Shown in pieces: positions 1-10,849 of a stretch of DNA of 64,000 nt; the stretch's first letter is position 1, and the number at the start of each line of letters is the position of its first letter. The DNA is taken from positions 16,251,136 through 16,315,135 of the forward strand of contig OY992540.1 in assembly GCA_963921195.1 (NCBI GenBank). Reading direction: 5' to 3'. Source of the DNA: Pegoplata infirma. Taxonomy: Eukaryota > Arthropoda > Insecta > Diptera > Anthomyiidae. Under the pieces are notes generated by a model. That model searched no databases. It had not been told where the DNA came from and saw only the letters and a program-made list of their open reading frames with translations. The position numbers and the translations under genes are program-made.

Positions 1-108
1 ATAAATAATATGAAAAAGTTTATAAATATTATGAAAAAGTTAATTAATTGTATGAATTTGTTCATAAATACTATGAAAATCGTTCATGAAAAAAATTTTT
101 TTGTGTGC
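1..108. repeat. Half of a palindromic MITE (copy of 11302-11560)
   Basis: The sequence repeats the right half of the complete palindromic element at 11302-11560: tandem 'ATTATGAAAAAGTT' and 'AAATACTATGAAAA' motifs followed by a run of T and the end GTGTG. The left half lies outside the window or is lost. Non-coding. Confidence 0.7.
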
Positions 109-111
109 TGA

Positions 112-708
112 CAGAAAATTAAAAAATTTAATTTTCAATACTTTCAGTTTTTATTTAAAAGTAAAACATATTTTTTCAAAAAAAAAAACATTTGTTTTTT
201 TCTTTAAAAATCAAATAAATTTAAAAATATTTTCTGTGTAATTAATTATTTATTACCCTACATATATCTATGTTCTTTTCTGTCTTCTATGTCTTTAATT
301 AAACAAGAACAGACATGACAAGTGCAAAAAAAAATGCAAATTCATTTTTAAACACCTAACAAGTACTCTCGGATGATACCTCATGTTTGTTTGTAGTATT
401 ATAATACGACATGCTACTTTATTTTTGGTCTTATTTTCCTATTTTTGGTTAACATGAGGAAAAATTACACATTAGGGCGTCCCAAAATTTATAAACCTAC
501 GAATTTTGTGACAAAATATCTGCATCTGTGGACCAAAGTCGCGAGTTAAGAATTAATTAAAGATTTTTGTCCATAAAATACTGGAAATTTTCTTAATTTA
601 CAGCCGTATTTGGTCAATAAATTTTGACCTTGGTCAAAAACTTCTGATTAATTTTAATTAAAAAATAAAAATTGTTTTATTCGACCTTTAAAATATTATA
701 TTTTGATA
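112..708. other. AT-rich sequence, no gene seen
   Basis: No supported coding region. Around 450-700 there is moderately conserved non-coding sequence with no clear termini. I see no RNA gene. Confidence 0.5.
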
Positions 709-710
709 CG

Positions 711-921
711 TGTTTCGGAATTTGTCAGATTCCATTGTCAAGACTATTTAGTAAATATAAAAACCACTTACTACAAGTAGCAAGGAAATTTAAATGACAA
801 ATCGCTAATGTTCAAACAAAAATATTAATACATTTTACACTGTTTATTTATTGATGTAGGGTATGGGGTTTTTATATTTGTTAAATTGTCTTGACAATGG
901 AATCTGACAAATTCCGAAACA
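711..921. mobile_element. Short MITE-like inverted repeat
   Basis: Arms of about 60 bp begin TGTTTCGGAATTTGTCAG and end with its complement CTGACAAATTCCGAAACA, enclosing about 80 bp. It is non-coding. A partial second copy (one arm) is at 33008-33056, where it is followed by the same downstream sequence. Confidence 0.7.
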
Positions 922-933
922 CTTGTCGACTTA

Positions 934-1526
934 CAAGGGAAGTCTCCCTAGTGTCACCCGCGGATCTTTATGGAATTGGTTTTATTTTGTAGATCAGAAA
1001 AAATAAAGGGACACGTATTTTTTTAGCGGCCCAAATTTATATTTAGGGGTAAAAAGGAGGGGGAAAGACAAGGCAATTTTTCAGTTTTTTTCGTTTACCT
1101 CCTATATTATGCAAAGAAACCTAGTCATGTTACATACCAAATGAAAGGTCTTTGGAAAACCTATCTATGTGTGCTAAGAACGTGTCCAAACATGCACAAC
1201 TTTTGGTCATATTGAGTAAAATACCAAAATTTTCGGACATTTTTGTTAATAAGTCGAACAATATTAACTTCTTTGGCCCGTTGTTAGCACCACGAGATTG
1301 GTATTTTTAATACCTTTAATCTGATACTACATGCCTATATTAATTTTGTTTAAACAGGCGTAAATCGTAAAAAACTGAAAAAGGTCAATTTCCCCCCGTA
1401 CAAATCGACCCTTCCTAAAAATGAGTTTGGGCCGCTAAAAAAAATACGTATCGAATTAATTTTCGTTCTTAACAACATATCCAAATTTCATGAAGATCGG
1501 AGGGTGACACCAGGGAGGCTTCATTG
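934..1526. mobile_element. TIR element with TTA target duplication
   Basis: A 593-bp element. The left end reads CAAGGGAAGTCTCCCTAGTG and the right end is the complement of CAATGAAGCCTCCCTGGTG. Subterminal inverted segments around 1010-1050 and 1420-1450 share AGCGGCCCAAA. It is flanked on both sides by TTA (931-933 and 1527-1529). The repeat copy at 33008-33170 has the same flanks without this insert, which acts as an empty site. TTA duplication and TIRs suggest a PIF/Harbinger-type non-autonomous element, though other superfamilies are possible. No coding region. Confidence 0.75.
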
Positions 1527-1529
1527 TTA

Positions 1530-2029
1530 GTCTTACAAAAATGACCAACATAAATAAATTTACAACAGAAAAATAATTTTTTGGAAATTTATTCTATGAG
1601 AATATCATAGTTTTAATTAGTAAAGGAAATAACGACCTCGAGCTAGTATAAGCCTTTTCAAAATTGGTCAAAAAATAAATTTTTTTCTTACTTTGAGAGC
1701 TGGTAACCAACTGTAAGGCATGACCATTGATTGACTGGATAGTTCTCCGTCAATAAATTCTAAATTTTATAAAAATAAATTTCGGGACACCCTACTACAC
1801 TTACATACCTAAAAGTACACATTTTCAAATAAATTACACTTTTTCGTTAAACATTTCAAGTTAAAATACCACAAGTGCTAATCTTTTAAACATCCAACCA
1901 CACGCACTCGTAAGGTAATCTATAGAATTTTTGCATTGAACAAATAAATAGATAGACAGACATTTTCGCTATGTATGTGTGTTATTTATACAGCTGTGGT
2001 GGACAATCTTTTTAAAATTTTGCAAAAAA
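1530..2029. other. Dispersed repeat (copy at 33.06-33.17 kb) and unassigned AT-rich DNA
   Basis: 1530-1660 matches 33057-33160 and includes the motif GACCTCGAGCT at 1634, which recurs eight times in the window. The rest, to 2029, shows no gene. Confidence 0.55.
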
Positions 2030-4085
2030 GTTCTAATTTTTTTAGACATTTTTCTTCATATAAAAATTTTTGGATTCTAAGACGTTTTTTCGTATAAAAA
2101 TTTTATTCAGATTCTGAAATATTTTTCCGTATAGAAAAATTCTTAGATTCTAAGACATTTTTCCTTATAGAAAAATTCTCAGATTTTGAGACATTTTTCC
2201 GTATAGAAAAATTCTCAGACTCTTGAGACAATTTATGATGCATTTTTCCGTATAGAAAAATTTTCAGATTCTGATACAGTTTTTTGTCTAGAAAAATTCC
2301 CAGATTCTGAGACATTTTTCCGTATAAAAAAATTCTTAGATTCTGAGACATTTTTCCGTATAGAAAAATTCTCAGATTCTAAGACATGATTCCTTATAGA
2401 ACAATTTTCAGCTTTTGAGATATTTTTCCGTAAAGAAAAATTCTCAAATTCTGAGATAGTTTTTCGTTTAAAAAATTATTAGATTCTGAGACATTTTTTC
2501 GTATAGAAAAATTCTTAGATTGTGAGACATTTTTCCGTATAAAAAAAAAATTATAAGATTCTGAGACATATTTCCCTATAGAAAAATTGTCAGATTATGA
2601 GAATTTCCGTATCGAAAAGTTTTCAGAATCTGAAAAATTTTTAAGAAAAATTATCAGATTTTGAGACTTTTTTTCGTACTGAAAAATTCTAAGATTCTGA
2701 AAAATTTTTCCGTTTAGAAAATTTCTCAGATTCTGAGACATTTTTCCGCATAGAAAACTCTCAGGTTCTGAGACATTTTTTCGTTTAAAAAAATTCTCAG
2801 ATTTTGAGACATTTTTCCGTATAGAAAAATGATCAGATTTTGAGATCAGATGAAAAGTTCTCAAATTCGTCGACATATTTTCGAATAAAAAAATTCTCAG
2901 ATATTGAAAAGTTTTCAGAATCTGAAAAATTTTTAAGGAAAATAATCAGATTTTGTGACTTTTTTTCGTACTGAAAAATTCTCAGATTTTTCGTATAGCA
3001 AAATTCTCTGAGTCTGAAAAATTTTTGCGTATAGAAAAATTCTCAGATACTGAGTAATTTTTCTGTAGAGCATAATTGAAGGGCTTTTTGTAAAAACTCG
3101 ATAAGCAACATTTCATTTTATGGTGATTTTTGCCTTAAAACTTTTGAAATAATGTAGAAAATAAAACTTTTGTAGAACTTTCATTTTCAAGATACTTGTA
3201 CGAAAGGTTTAAGCAAGACTTCTGCCAAAAATCTGTCAATGGAACATCAGTAGAAGGCAAAAACCACAAAAAAATAAAATGTTGCTTATCAAGTTTTTGC
3301 AGTAAGCCCTTCAATTCTCAGATTCTGAGACATTTTTCTGTATAGAAAAATTCTCAGATTCTGAGAATTTCCGTATCGAAAAGTTTTCAGAATCTAAAAA
3401 ATTTTTAAGAAAAATTATCAGATTTTGAGACATTTTTTTTTTTTTACAGAAAAATCTCAGATTGTGAAACATTTTGCTGTAAAAAAAATGCTGAAATTTT
3501 AACACATTTTTTCATTTAAAGAAATTCTTTTATTCTGAGATATTTTTCCTTATAGAACAATTTTTGAATTCTGAGACAGTTTTTCGTTAAGAAAAGTTAT
3601 CAGCTTCTGAGACATTTTTTTGTATAAAAAAATTTTCAGATTTTGAGAAATTTTTTCGTATCTAAAAATTTTCAGATTCTAAGAAATTGTTTCGTATAGA
3701 GAAATTTTGAGATTCTGGAACGTTTTTCGGTATAGAAAACTTCTCAGATTCCGAGAATTTTTCCCGTTTAGAAAAATTCTTAGATTCTGAGACAATTTTT
3801 CCATATAGAAAATTTCTCAGATTCTGAGACAATTTTTCCATGTAGAAAATTTCTCAAATTCTGAGACATTTTTCCCTATAGAAAAATTATCAGATTCTCA
3901 GATTTTCTTATTGAAAAGTTCTCTGATTTGGAGAAATTTTTTCGTATAGAAAGATTTTGAGATTCTGCGACATTTTTATTACATAAATACTCTCTGATTT
4001 TGAGACATTTGTCGTCTTATAGAAAAATTCTCAGACTCTGGGACATTTTTTCGTATAGAAAAATTCTTAGATTCTGAGACATTTT
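2030..4085. repeat. 36-bp minisatellite array, block 1
   Basis: Imperfect tandem units of about 36 bp built on AGACATTTTTCCGTATAGAA followed by AAATTCTCAGATTCTG. Each unit contains the palindrome CTCAGATTCTGAG. The array is interrupted by a MITE (3078-3312), is interrupted again by the DINE at 4086, and resumes to about 4900. The open frames on the minus strand here are products of the repeat period and are not genes. Confidence 0.93.
3078..3312. mobile_element. 235-bp MITE inserted in the minisatellite
   Basis: Inverted ends of about 45 bp start GAAGGGCTTTTTGTAAAAAC and close with the complement, ending GCCCTTC. The flanking AATT (3074-3077 and 3313-3316) fits a 4-bp target duplication in the minisatellite unit (AAAAATTCTCAG). 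Non-coding. Confidence 0.8.
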
Positions 4086-4644
4086 TATACCCTCCAACCA
4101 CAGTATGGGGGTATACTCACTTTGTCATTCCGTTTGTACCGCATCGAAATATCGGTCGGGGACCCCATAAAATATATATATTATTGATCCATGATCGATT
4201 CTAAGACATTCTGTGAATGTCCGTCTGTCCGTCTGTACGTCTGTCTGTTCGTCCGTCTGTCCGTCCGTCTGTCTGAAGAAATCACGATGCAGTCCAAAAT
4301 AAAAGAGCTATCATCCTGAAATTTGGCACGAATATGTCTTATGGTCCTAGGCAGGTTAAGTTCGGATATGGGCCAAATCGGACAAGGGGGAAAAAGTTCC
4401 CCCTTGAAGAACTGAACCAACCTCTGCAAAATACATTTTTTTTGCATGTTTTTTTGTATTTGTTAAATAAATGAAAAATTTGGTATATTTATCGCGAAGG
4501 GAAGGTATTCTCAACGTCCCCCATCAACCCCCCCCCCCCCCACCACAAAAAAAAAACGCCACTGAAAATTTTTCTTTTAATTTTTTTTACATTTTGGAGG
4601 GTATAAAAGATTCGGCACAGCCGAATTTAACACTCTCACTTGTT
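4086..4644 (+). mobile_element. DINE-1/mini-me-like element, type B, complete
   Basis: Begins TATACCCTCCAACCACAG and ends CACTCTCACTTGTTT. Subterminal inverted pieces are ACCCTCCA near the start and TGGAGGGT near the end, with a 3' hairpin TTCGGCACAGCCGAA. Inside are a (TA)n tract (4168-4183), a core, and a GTCCGTCTGTC run (4219-4275), which is the organisation of the dipteran mini-me/DINE-1 group. It sits in the minisatellite between T residues with no visible target duplication, as expected for a Helentron-type insertion. A C-run lies near 4530. No coding capacity. Confidence 0.85.
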
Positions 4645-4905
4645 TCCTATAGAAAAATTATCAGATTCTGAGAATTTTCTTATTGAAAAGTTCTCTGATC
4701 AATTTATATAGAAAAAATTTTAGATTATTTGACATTTGTCATTACAGAAATATTCTGATTTTGAGACACTTTTTCTTACATAGAAATTCTCAGATTCTGA
4801 GACACTTTTTCGTGTAAAAAAAAAAATGTTATTAAGTTCTTAGACATTTTGATGAGTAGAAAAAACTGGCAGATTCTGAAAAAAAAATTGTAGATAATTC
4901 CGAAA
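4645..4905. repeat. 36-bp minisatellite, continuation after DINE
   Basis: Diverged units of the 2030-4085 array continue directly after the DINE insertion, e.g. 'CTATAGAAAAATTATCAG' at 4647. Confidence 0.85.
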
Positions 4906-5311
4906 TCTATCAGAATACTTAGAATCTGTGGGATTTCCCTTTAGTTAAGTTAGTTTCTTTCTGATTTACACATAATATTCATGAGCATGTGCTTGCTTGA
5001 TAGTTTTAGCTTTATTTTATTTATTTCTTTCAATTTAATTGGCTACATTATGTCGTTTGTGGCATTTTCTTTTAGTACTTTATTGTGTGTTGTAAGAAGG
5101 TATTTAGAGGAATAATGATACAAATGTTAATCATCTTCATCATCATTATTATCAACAGAGAATAATTGCAATTGTAGCATAAGAACACAGAAAAAACTAA
5201 TGCCACTTTTCTTGTAATTAAAAATTTAATTGTTAATCAATTTTAGTTTAATAAAACGATTCAAATAATTTTTTAATTGATTCTTTATTAAAAACTGGAA
5301 ATTTACAAATA

Positions 5312-5802
5312 CACAGAAAAAATTTGAAACGAATTTCAATCAACAAAAACGCGGATTCAATCAATTTTTTGATTGAACTTCCTCCAATTAAGAAAATTGT
5401 TATACCAATCATCAAATTGTAGGTGATTGATTGAATTTTTTTTCAATCAAACATTTTTTCGATTTTGATCAAAAATTTGATCAATTTTTTACTTATAGTC
5501 AATCAAAATAATGATAAATTAAACAAATGAATAGTAAGATTATGACAAAATTCTCAAAAAATTCATCTTTTTTGGTTTCCAATATGTTGCAAACAATAAA
5601 AGTAAAACCCGATTATTTTGTATATTTTTGAATTAATCTATTCAAATAAATTGAAGCGAAAAAAATCTGGTATGTTGAAAATTTTGTAATTCGAAAGTTA
5701 AATAAAACAACAAAAAATTCAATCAAAATATTGATTGACTCATTTAAATTTTGTTGATCAATAGATTTAATTGAAAATTTTTAGCCAATAATTTTTTGTG
5801 TG
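5312..5802. mobile_element. MITE, CACAGAAAAAA type, TA-flanked
   Basis: The left end CACAGAAAAAATTTG and right end TTTTTTGTGTG are flanked by TA on both sides. Internal sequence is rich in TTGATTGAA-like palindromic pieces (TCAATCAA / TTGATTGA). TA flanks and short TIRs suggest the Tc1/mariner group. Non-coding. Confidence 0.65.
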
Positions 5803-5856
5803 TAAATACAATATTAATAAACATAAAACTGAAAAGCTCCTTATCGTCTCATATGC

Positions 5857-5874
5857 GCCCCACCTTGGGCGCCA
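5857..5874 (-). other. tRNA-Lys primer-site-like 18-mer
   Basis: On the minus strand this reads TGGCGCCCAAGGTGGGGC, 17 of 18 identical to the complement of the 3' end of eukaryotic tRNA-Lys(CUU) (TGGCGCCCAACGTGGGGC, from memory). That sequence is used as a primer-binding site by some LTR retroelements. No LTR or gag/pol was recognised beside it. Confidence 0.5.
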
Positions 5875-6115
5875 ATAGAAAGATTATTTTTTGAGTTTAA
5901 TAATGATCATTGTTTTATTAACAACAAATAACTGGCCTCGAGCTTAAAGAATTTTTACTTATTTAAAAGTGAAAATTCTTCGAGCAATTGTAACAATTTT
6001 AATTATTATAAACATTAAAAATTTCAAGAGTTTAAACTTGAATAAATAAAAATATCCACAATTAATTTAATAAAATCTTAAATTCGCTCAACAATATAGA
6101 TTGTAGTTTAATATT

Positions 6116-6495
6116 AGCCCTGTTTTTTGCAGACCGGATTAATATTTGGATTAACTTTATTTAGTTAAAAAATGGGTCAAATCAAGTAAAGAATTTTTTT
6201 TTATAATTTTTTTCTGAAATTACATACAATTAGTAAATATAACCAGAAAAACAAATTAAGCTTTGTCCAAAATGCAAAGAATGAAAAATAAATTTAGTTA
6301 AATCCTTGGATTAACTCAAATTTATTTATACCATTTTACATTTTGGACAACGCTTAATTTTTTTCCTATTTATATTAACTAATTGGATGTAAATTCAGAA
6401 AAAAAATATAAAAAAAATTCTTTACTTGATTTGACCCATTTTTTAACTAAATAGAGATAATCCTAATCTTAATCCGGTCTGCAAAAAACAGGGCT
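6116..6495. mobile_element. 380-bp near-perfect hairpin MITE
   Basis: The ends are AGCCCTGTTTTTTGCAGACC and its exact complement, and the arms extend inwards for over 150 bp with only small differences (for example TGGGTCAAATCAAGTAAAGA and its complement). Almost the whole element can fold back. Flanks are AT-rich and the target duplication is ambiguous. Confidence 0.85.
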
Positions 6496-6626
6496 ATTAT
6501 TAAATTTTTCATATATTTACAATTTTAATAAACACACCCAATTTTGTGCTTCTTCAAAAATCAATTACATTCTTTAATTGAATCAACAAATTTCGTAATT
6601 AAAATTTATTTTTATTTTTTTCTGTG

Positions 6627-7308
6627 CTTAATTTGAAAAAATATAAATTTTTCACAAAATTGTTTTTAGTGGCGTCTTTAAATCCTTCTTATTCTATATT
6701 ATTTAAAAATAAATAATAATATACTAATTTATTTTAGACACCTTTTTTGCTGTCTCATCATCATTAACATCATCATCATTGTCATTAAACATAATAATTG
6801 GCACATTGTTGTTGTTGAGGTTTGTTTATCTCTAATTATCTGATAATTTACAAGAAATTTTTCATTCGTTTTAAATATTTTAAATTAATTAAATAAACAT
6901 TAAACATACTCAATGGTTTATAAAAAAAAAATCTGTTTAAATAATAAATTGACATTTTGTAATAATTTAAAACTCATCCTCTTAAACTCACTCTCTAAGA
7001 TAGATTTTCAAACTTTATTTACTTGTATGTATAATTGAGTGTTATTTTTTGAGGATAAATTCAAAGTATTATAATCAAATTATTATAATAGAATTCTCTT
7101 TTCTTTACCTAACCCAACTAATCTGTCTTCTTTAGTTTATTTGTTATACCCTACACTGTTTTGGGGAGTAGTTGTTGGACGACTGGATAATCAGTGTTAA
7201 GGTTAAGTTCGTTGACAGACAAAAACGGTCATACATTGAAAAGTTCCTTTTTGTAAAACTTAAACAATTTCTAAAAAAACACATTTTCTTATAGGTTTTA
7301 TTTTTTAC
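6627..7308. other. AT-rich sequence, no gene seen
   Basis: Contains ATCATCATTGTC-type simple sequence near 6758 and a weak DINE-C-like start (TATACCCTACACTGTTTTGG) at 7145 without an identifiable end. Nothing else recognised. Confidence 0.4.
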
Positions 7309-7310
7309 TA

Positions 7311-7802
7311 CATTCAAAGAAAAAGCTTCTTCATAATGATGAAAGTTACATGAATATGATGAAATGTTACATCATTTTTCGTCCAATGTAACTTGTCATC
7401 AATATGATAAAGCGGTGTCATCAATAAAATTTTTTTTATTTGAAAAATAAGAAAAAAAATAAAAAAATTTCGTTTTTGTTATTTGATTTGATTTTATTTA
7501 ATTTATTTTTATTTATTTATAATTGTTTGTTATTTTCTAATTTTTAAAAACTTACTACATCTTTTTTTCGTATCCACCAAGATTTGAACGCCGGACCTCT
7601 TGTTTGTTGGGCTTAGGCTCTAGCCACTAGTCTACAGAGCTTCAACAAACTTTTTGATGATATGATGAAATGTGTCATCACTTGTTTTTTTTTCAATTTC
7701 GATGACATTTTTCATCATATTGAAGAAAAGCTTCATCAATATGAAGAAATTTGAAAATTTGAAACCGTATCATCAATATGATGAAGCATTTTTCTTTGAG
7801 TG
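7311..7802. mobile_element. TA-flanked MITE carrying a tRNA-like module
   Basis: The left end is CATTCAAAGAAAAAGCTTC, the right end is the complement of CACTCAAAGAAAAATGCTTC, and TA flanks both sides. Arms are rich in ATGATGAA-type units. The centre holds a tRNA-like sequence on the minus strand (7571-7640). Ends and TA flanks suggest a Tc1/mariner-type non-autonomous element. Related remnants occur at 49828-50300. Confidence 0.8.
7571..7640 (-). ncRNA. tRNA-like Pol III module inside MITE
   Basis: On the minus strand there is an A-box-like TAGACTAGTGG (7634-7624; one departure from TRGYNNARNNG) and a perfect B box GTTCAAATC (7589-7581). The two starts are 45 nt apart, as in a real tRNA gene. 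The acceptor stem is not convincing, so this is a tRNA-derived sequence and not a functional tRNA gene. Whether it is transcribed is unknown. Confidence 0.6.
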
Positions 7803-7833
7803 TATTGTTTAAACTATTAATTAACTTATATTC

Positions 7834-7974
7834 AAAACCCTCTATCTCAAAAAACACAAAAGACTTACAAAATTTTTATTTTTTTTTGCTGGATTTATGC
7901 AGAAATTACTAAAAACCTATTGAAAAAGCAGGTTATTCGAAAAAAAATAATTTTTTATTGAAATAGAGGGTTTT
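7834..7974. repeat. Short inverted repeat, MITE-like
   Basis: AAAACCCTCTATCTCAA at the left is answered by TTGAAATAGAGGGTTTT at the right, enclosing about 105 AT-rich bases. A related half (GTGAAATAGAGAGTTTTC) lies at 8126. Confidence 0.55.
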
Positions 7975-8645
7975 GCATTCAGAAAAAAGAGTTGTGTCTG
8001 TTAGTGAAATAACATCAATGTCAATAAAATTTGCCAAAAATATATTTTTTCTCCGAAATTGTTATCAAAAATTAATCAGTTTAATTAAATATTTTGCCAT
8101 TAAATACTAATTTTCATTAAAATGTGAAATAGAGAGTTTTCTTTATAAGCCCACGATATGGATAATTTATGTCAGAAGAACTAAACTCTCGCCCCGTCCC
8201 CTTTTGTGGGCGTGAATTAAAATTAAACTGTCTTTTAGTTTATTCCACTTTAGTCTCTAAAAAAACTTTTCAATTTTTCCCTACCAAACCTCTAAGGAAC
8301 TAAAAGCTTTTAGTAGACCGACTATAGCATTCCTTCTTGTTAAGTTTGCTTTTTTTTGTACACAAAAAAAGCAACATTTAGTTTGATGGTTTTATTATTT
8401 AATATTATGGTCAATTAAGTTTTTGACATGTTATTTTGTCAAACACACACAAAAAAAAAAACTTTGCAAGACACTTGTACAATATCCCTAAGTCTTAAAA
8501 AAAAGACTTAAGTCTTTTATATATTTATTGGCATTTTAAATTACAATAAAGTTTTCAATATGGTGGTGTGTTTTGTGTGTGTGTGTGGTATCATCATGTG
8601 GTTTATGCAATGAAATAGCTACAGTCGACTTTAAAAGTGAGGGAC
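7975..8645. other. AT-rich sequence with a DINE-B fragment
   Basis: 8170-8216 repeats the internal DINE-B motif around CCCCTTTTGTGGGCG. A short (GT)n tract is at 8575-8587. No gene seen. Confidence 0.45.
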
Positions 8646-8649
8646 TTAC

Positions 8650-9245
8650 TAGAAAATTCTCAGATTCGGAGACTTTTTTAGAAAAATTCTCAGAGAAATT
8701 TTTCGTATAGAAAAATTCTCAGATTCTGAAACATTTTTTGCTTAGAAAAGTCTCAGATTCTGAGACATTTTTCGTATAGAAAAAGTCTCAAACTCTGAGA
8801 CATTTTTCGTATAGAAAAATTCTCAGATTCTGCGAAATTTTTTCTACAGAAAAATTCTCAAATTCTGATACATTTTTCGTATTGAAAGATTCTCAGATTC
8901 TGAAACACTTTCCGTATAGCAAAAATTTCAGCTTCTGATTGTGAGACATTTTTCGTATAAAAAAATTCTCAGATTCTAAGACATTTTTCGTAATGAAAAA
9001 TTCTTAGATTTTGAGACATTTTTCTTATAGAAAAAGTATCAGATTCTGAGACATTTTTCGTATAGATGAAGTCTCAGATGAAAAATTTTCAGATTCTGAG
9101 ACATTTTTCGTATTGAAAAATTCTCAGATTCCGAGAAATTTTTCGTATAAAAAGTCTCAAATTCTAAAATATTTTTTGTATAGCAAAAGTCACAAATTAT
9201 GAGAAATTTTGGTATAGAAAAATTCTCAGATTCTGAGACAAATGT
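8650..9245. repeat. 36-bp minisatellite array, block 2
   Basis: Same unit as 2030-4905 (GAGACATTTTTCGTATAGAA, then AAATTCTCAGATTCT), here mostly with CGTATAG spelled with a single C. It is separated from block 1 by 3.7 kb of other transposon sequence. Confidence 0.92.
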
Positions 9246-9315
9246 TTTTTTTTTTTTTGTCATGCAGCTTTTCACATTCCCGTGTGTAAGATTTTTTTGG
9301 CGATATCGAATATGA

Positions 9316-9673
9316 ATAATTAAATAAATGTTTGAGCTCGAGGCCAGTGTTTTGTTAAATAAATCTTCTTTATTATTTAAATAAATCTTCTTTATTATTT
9401 TCCAATATTTCGATCCTCATCGAAAATCATCATCAGGGATTAAAATTAGATTTTTAACGCAAACACTTAAAACTATTAGTCCTCCTTCTTCGTCATTAAA
9501 TATTGCACTCTAATGACGAAGAAGGGGATTAATAGTTTTAAGTTTTTGCGTTAAAAATCCAATTTTAATCCCTGATGATGATTTTCGATGAGGATCGAAA
9601 TATTACAAGATAATGAAGAAGATTTATTTAACAAAGCACTGGCCTCGAGCTCAAATGTTTGCTTAATTATTTG
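9316..9673. mobile_element. 358-bp hairpin element with GAGCTCGAGGCC motif
   Basis: Arms run from AATAATTAAATAAATGTTTG through GAGCTCGAGGCCAGTG to the complementary CACTGGCCTCGAGCTC and beyond. The arms hold CCCTGATGATGATTTTCGAT and its complement, and the loop is near 9495-9515. The whole element folds into a long hairpin. Fragments sharing the GAGCTCGAGG end and the CCCTGA..GATGA interior occur at 17364, 18390 and 19542. Confidence 0.85.
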
Positions 9674-10002
9674 AAAGGTTGAATAATTACAACTACAATA
9701 ACGAATATGTTTTGGAGCAGATATGGAAGAAATCCCATCAGCGAGTCTGAAAATACAATTACATTTTATGATATGTCACTGACAATAAGTTTGGGTATAA
9801 AAGAATAATTAAAATCTGTAGTGAGCGCTAACTTTTTGTGTCCACTGTATGTATGTAGCATTAGACGTGCATTTTTGTATGACAAAAAAGTTTTTCTTAC
9901 GATTTTGAACGTCCGGTCAATTTTTTTATTCTCCTAGGCCTAAAACTTATGTGGTACAAATATGGGGCCAGTCGGATTAAATTAACCCGTGGGGACCGGC
10001 TA

Positions 10003-10838
10003 TACTCAAAATAATACATTAGTAGATTTACTAATTTTTTTTTGCTAATGCTAGTAAGCTAACCTGTAGCAAATTTTTAGTTGAGATTAGCATGTCATTA
10101 GCAATTTTAAACAAAATTTGAACTATTTTTTTTTGCTAAATTTAAAATTGAGTTGACCAAATTTTAACAAGCTTTTTTGCTAATATTAGCAAAAATAAAT
10201 TGTAATTTTTTTTTAAGAAAATTTAAAATGGCGCTATCTCGGAAACTAAGCCAAATAGAGCAAAATGGAGGCCATTTTTGGTTCTAGGCTCTCCATAGTA
10301 TCGCCGATCCTCTTCACATGTGTGGACCCTAGTCCTAACTTTGGATCCAAAAAAGTTTGCATTCCCGAAAATTTTAAAATGGTCATGTCTCGGTAAATAT
10401 TGCCGACACAACAAAAAGTCCAAAAGAATTTGTGTATCCCTCAACACGTAGAACAAGACCGCTAAATAACCAAAAGCTCTCCGAGTAATATTTTTGAAGT
10501 TATCGAGTTTTTGAATTCTCAAAACCACAGTGGTCACGTATCTCAAAAACTAAGCAAGGTAGAGCGAAACGGACACAAATTTTGGATCAAAAACTATGAA
10601 GATTTTTAAGAAACCCAACTGGGTCTAGTCCCATCGGGGTCTGGACCTTTCGGGTCCGAACCCAATGGGGTCCTCAAATGTGTATGAACTAAGTTGAAAT
10701 AAAAAAAAATCAGTTAACTAATTTTTAGCAAAACATTTTTGCTACCTTTACCAAAAAAATTTTGGGTTCAAAATCAGCAAATTTTCTTGTAGGTTTACAA
10801 GCTTTTTTGCTAACATTACAGTTTTTCTTTTTTGAGTG
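10003..10838. mobile_element. TA-flanked MITE, ACTCAAAA type
   Basis: The left end TACTCAAAATAATACATTAG and right end CTTTTTTGAGTG share the interior words TGCTAA and TTAGCAAAAA, with TA on both flanks. The internal segment 10228-10690 (around GGCGCTATCTCGGAAACTAA) is a dispersed module, with a similar inverted piece at 23985-24160. The open frame 10223-10546 on the minus strand has no recognisable product. Confidence 0.7.
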
Positions 10839-10849
10839 TAGCAAAGTTT

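Larger units (their letters stand above)
5186..6626. mobile_element. Outer MITE with CACAGAAAAAA ends, holding nested MITEs
   Basis: The left end is CACAGAAAAAACTAATGCC and the right end TTTTTTTCTGTG. Inner arm sequence TTGTAATTAAAAATTTAATT on the left pairs with the segment just before the right end. It contains two further inverted-repeat elements (5312-5802 and 6116-6495). Flanking TA is not preserved, so the borders are tentative. Confidence 0.5.

Noticed and set aside
2103..3505. Minus-strand lysine/serine-rich open frames in the minisatellite
   Set aside because: They are translations of the 36-bp unit and break wherever the units diverge.
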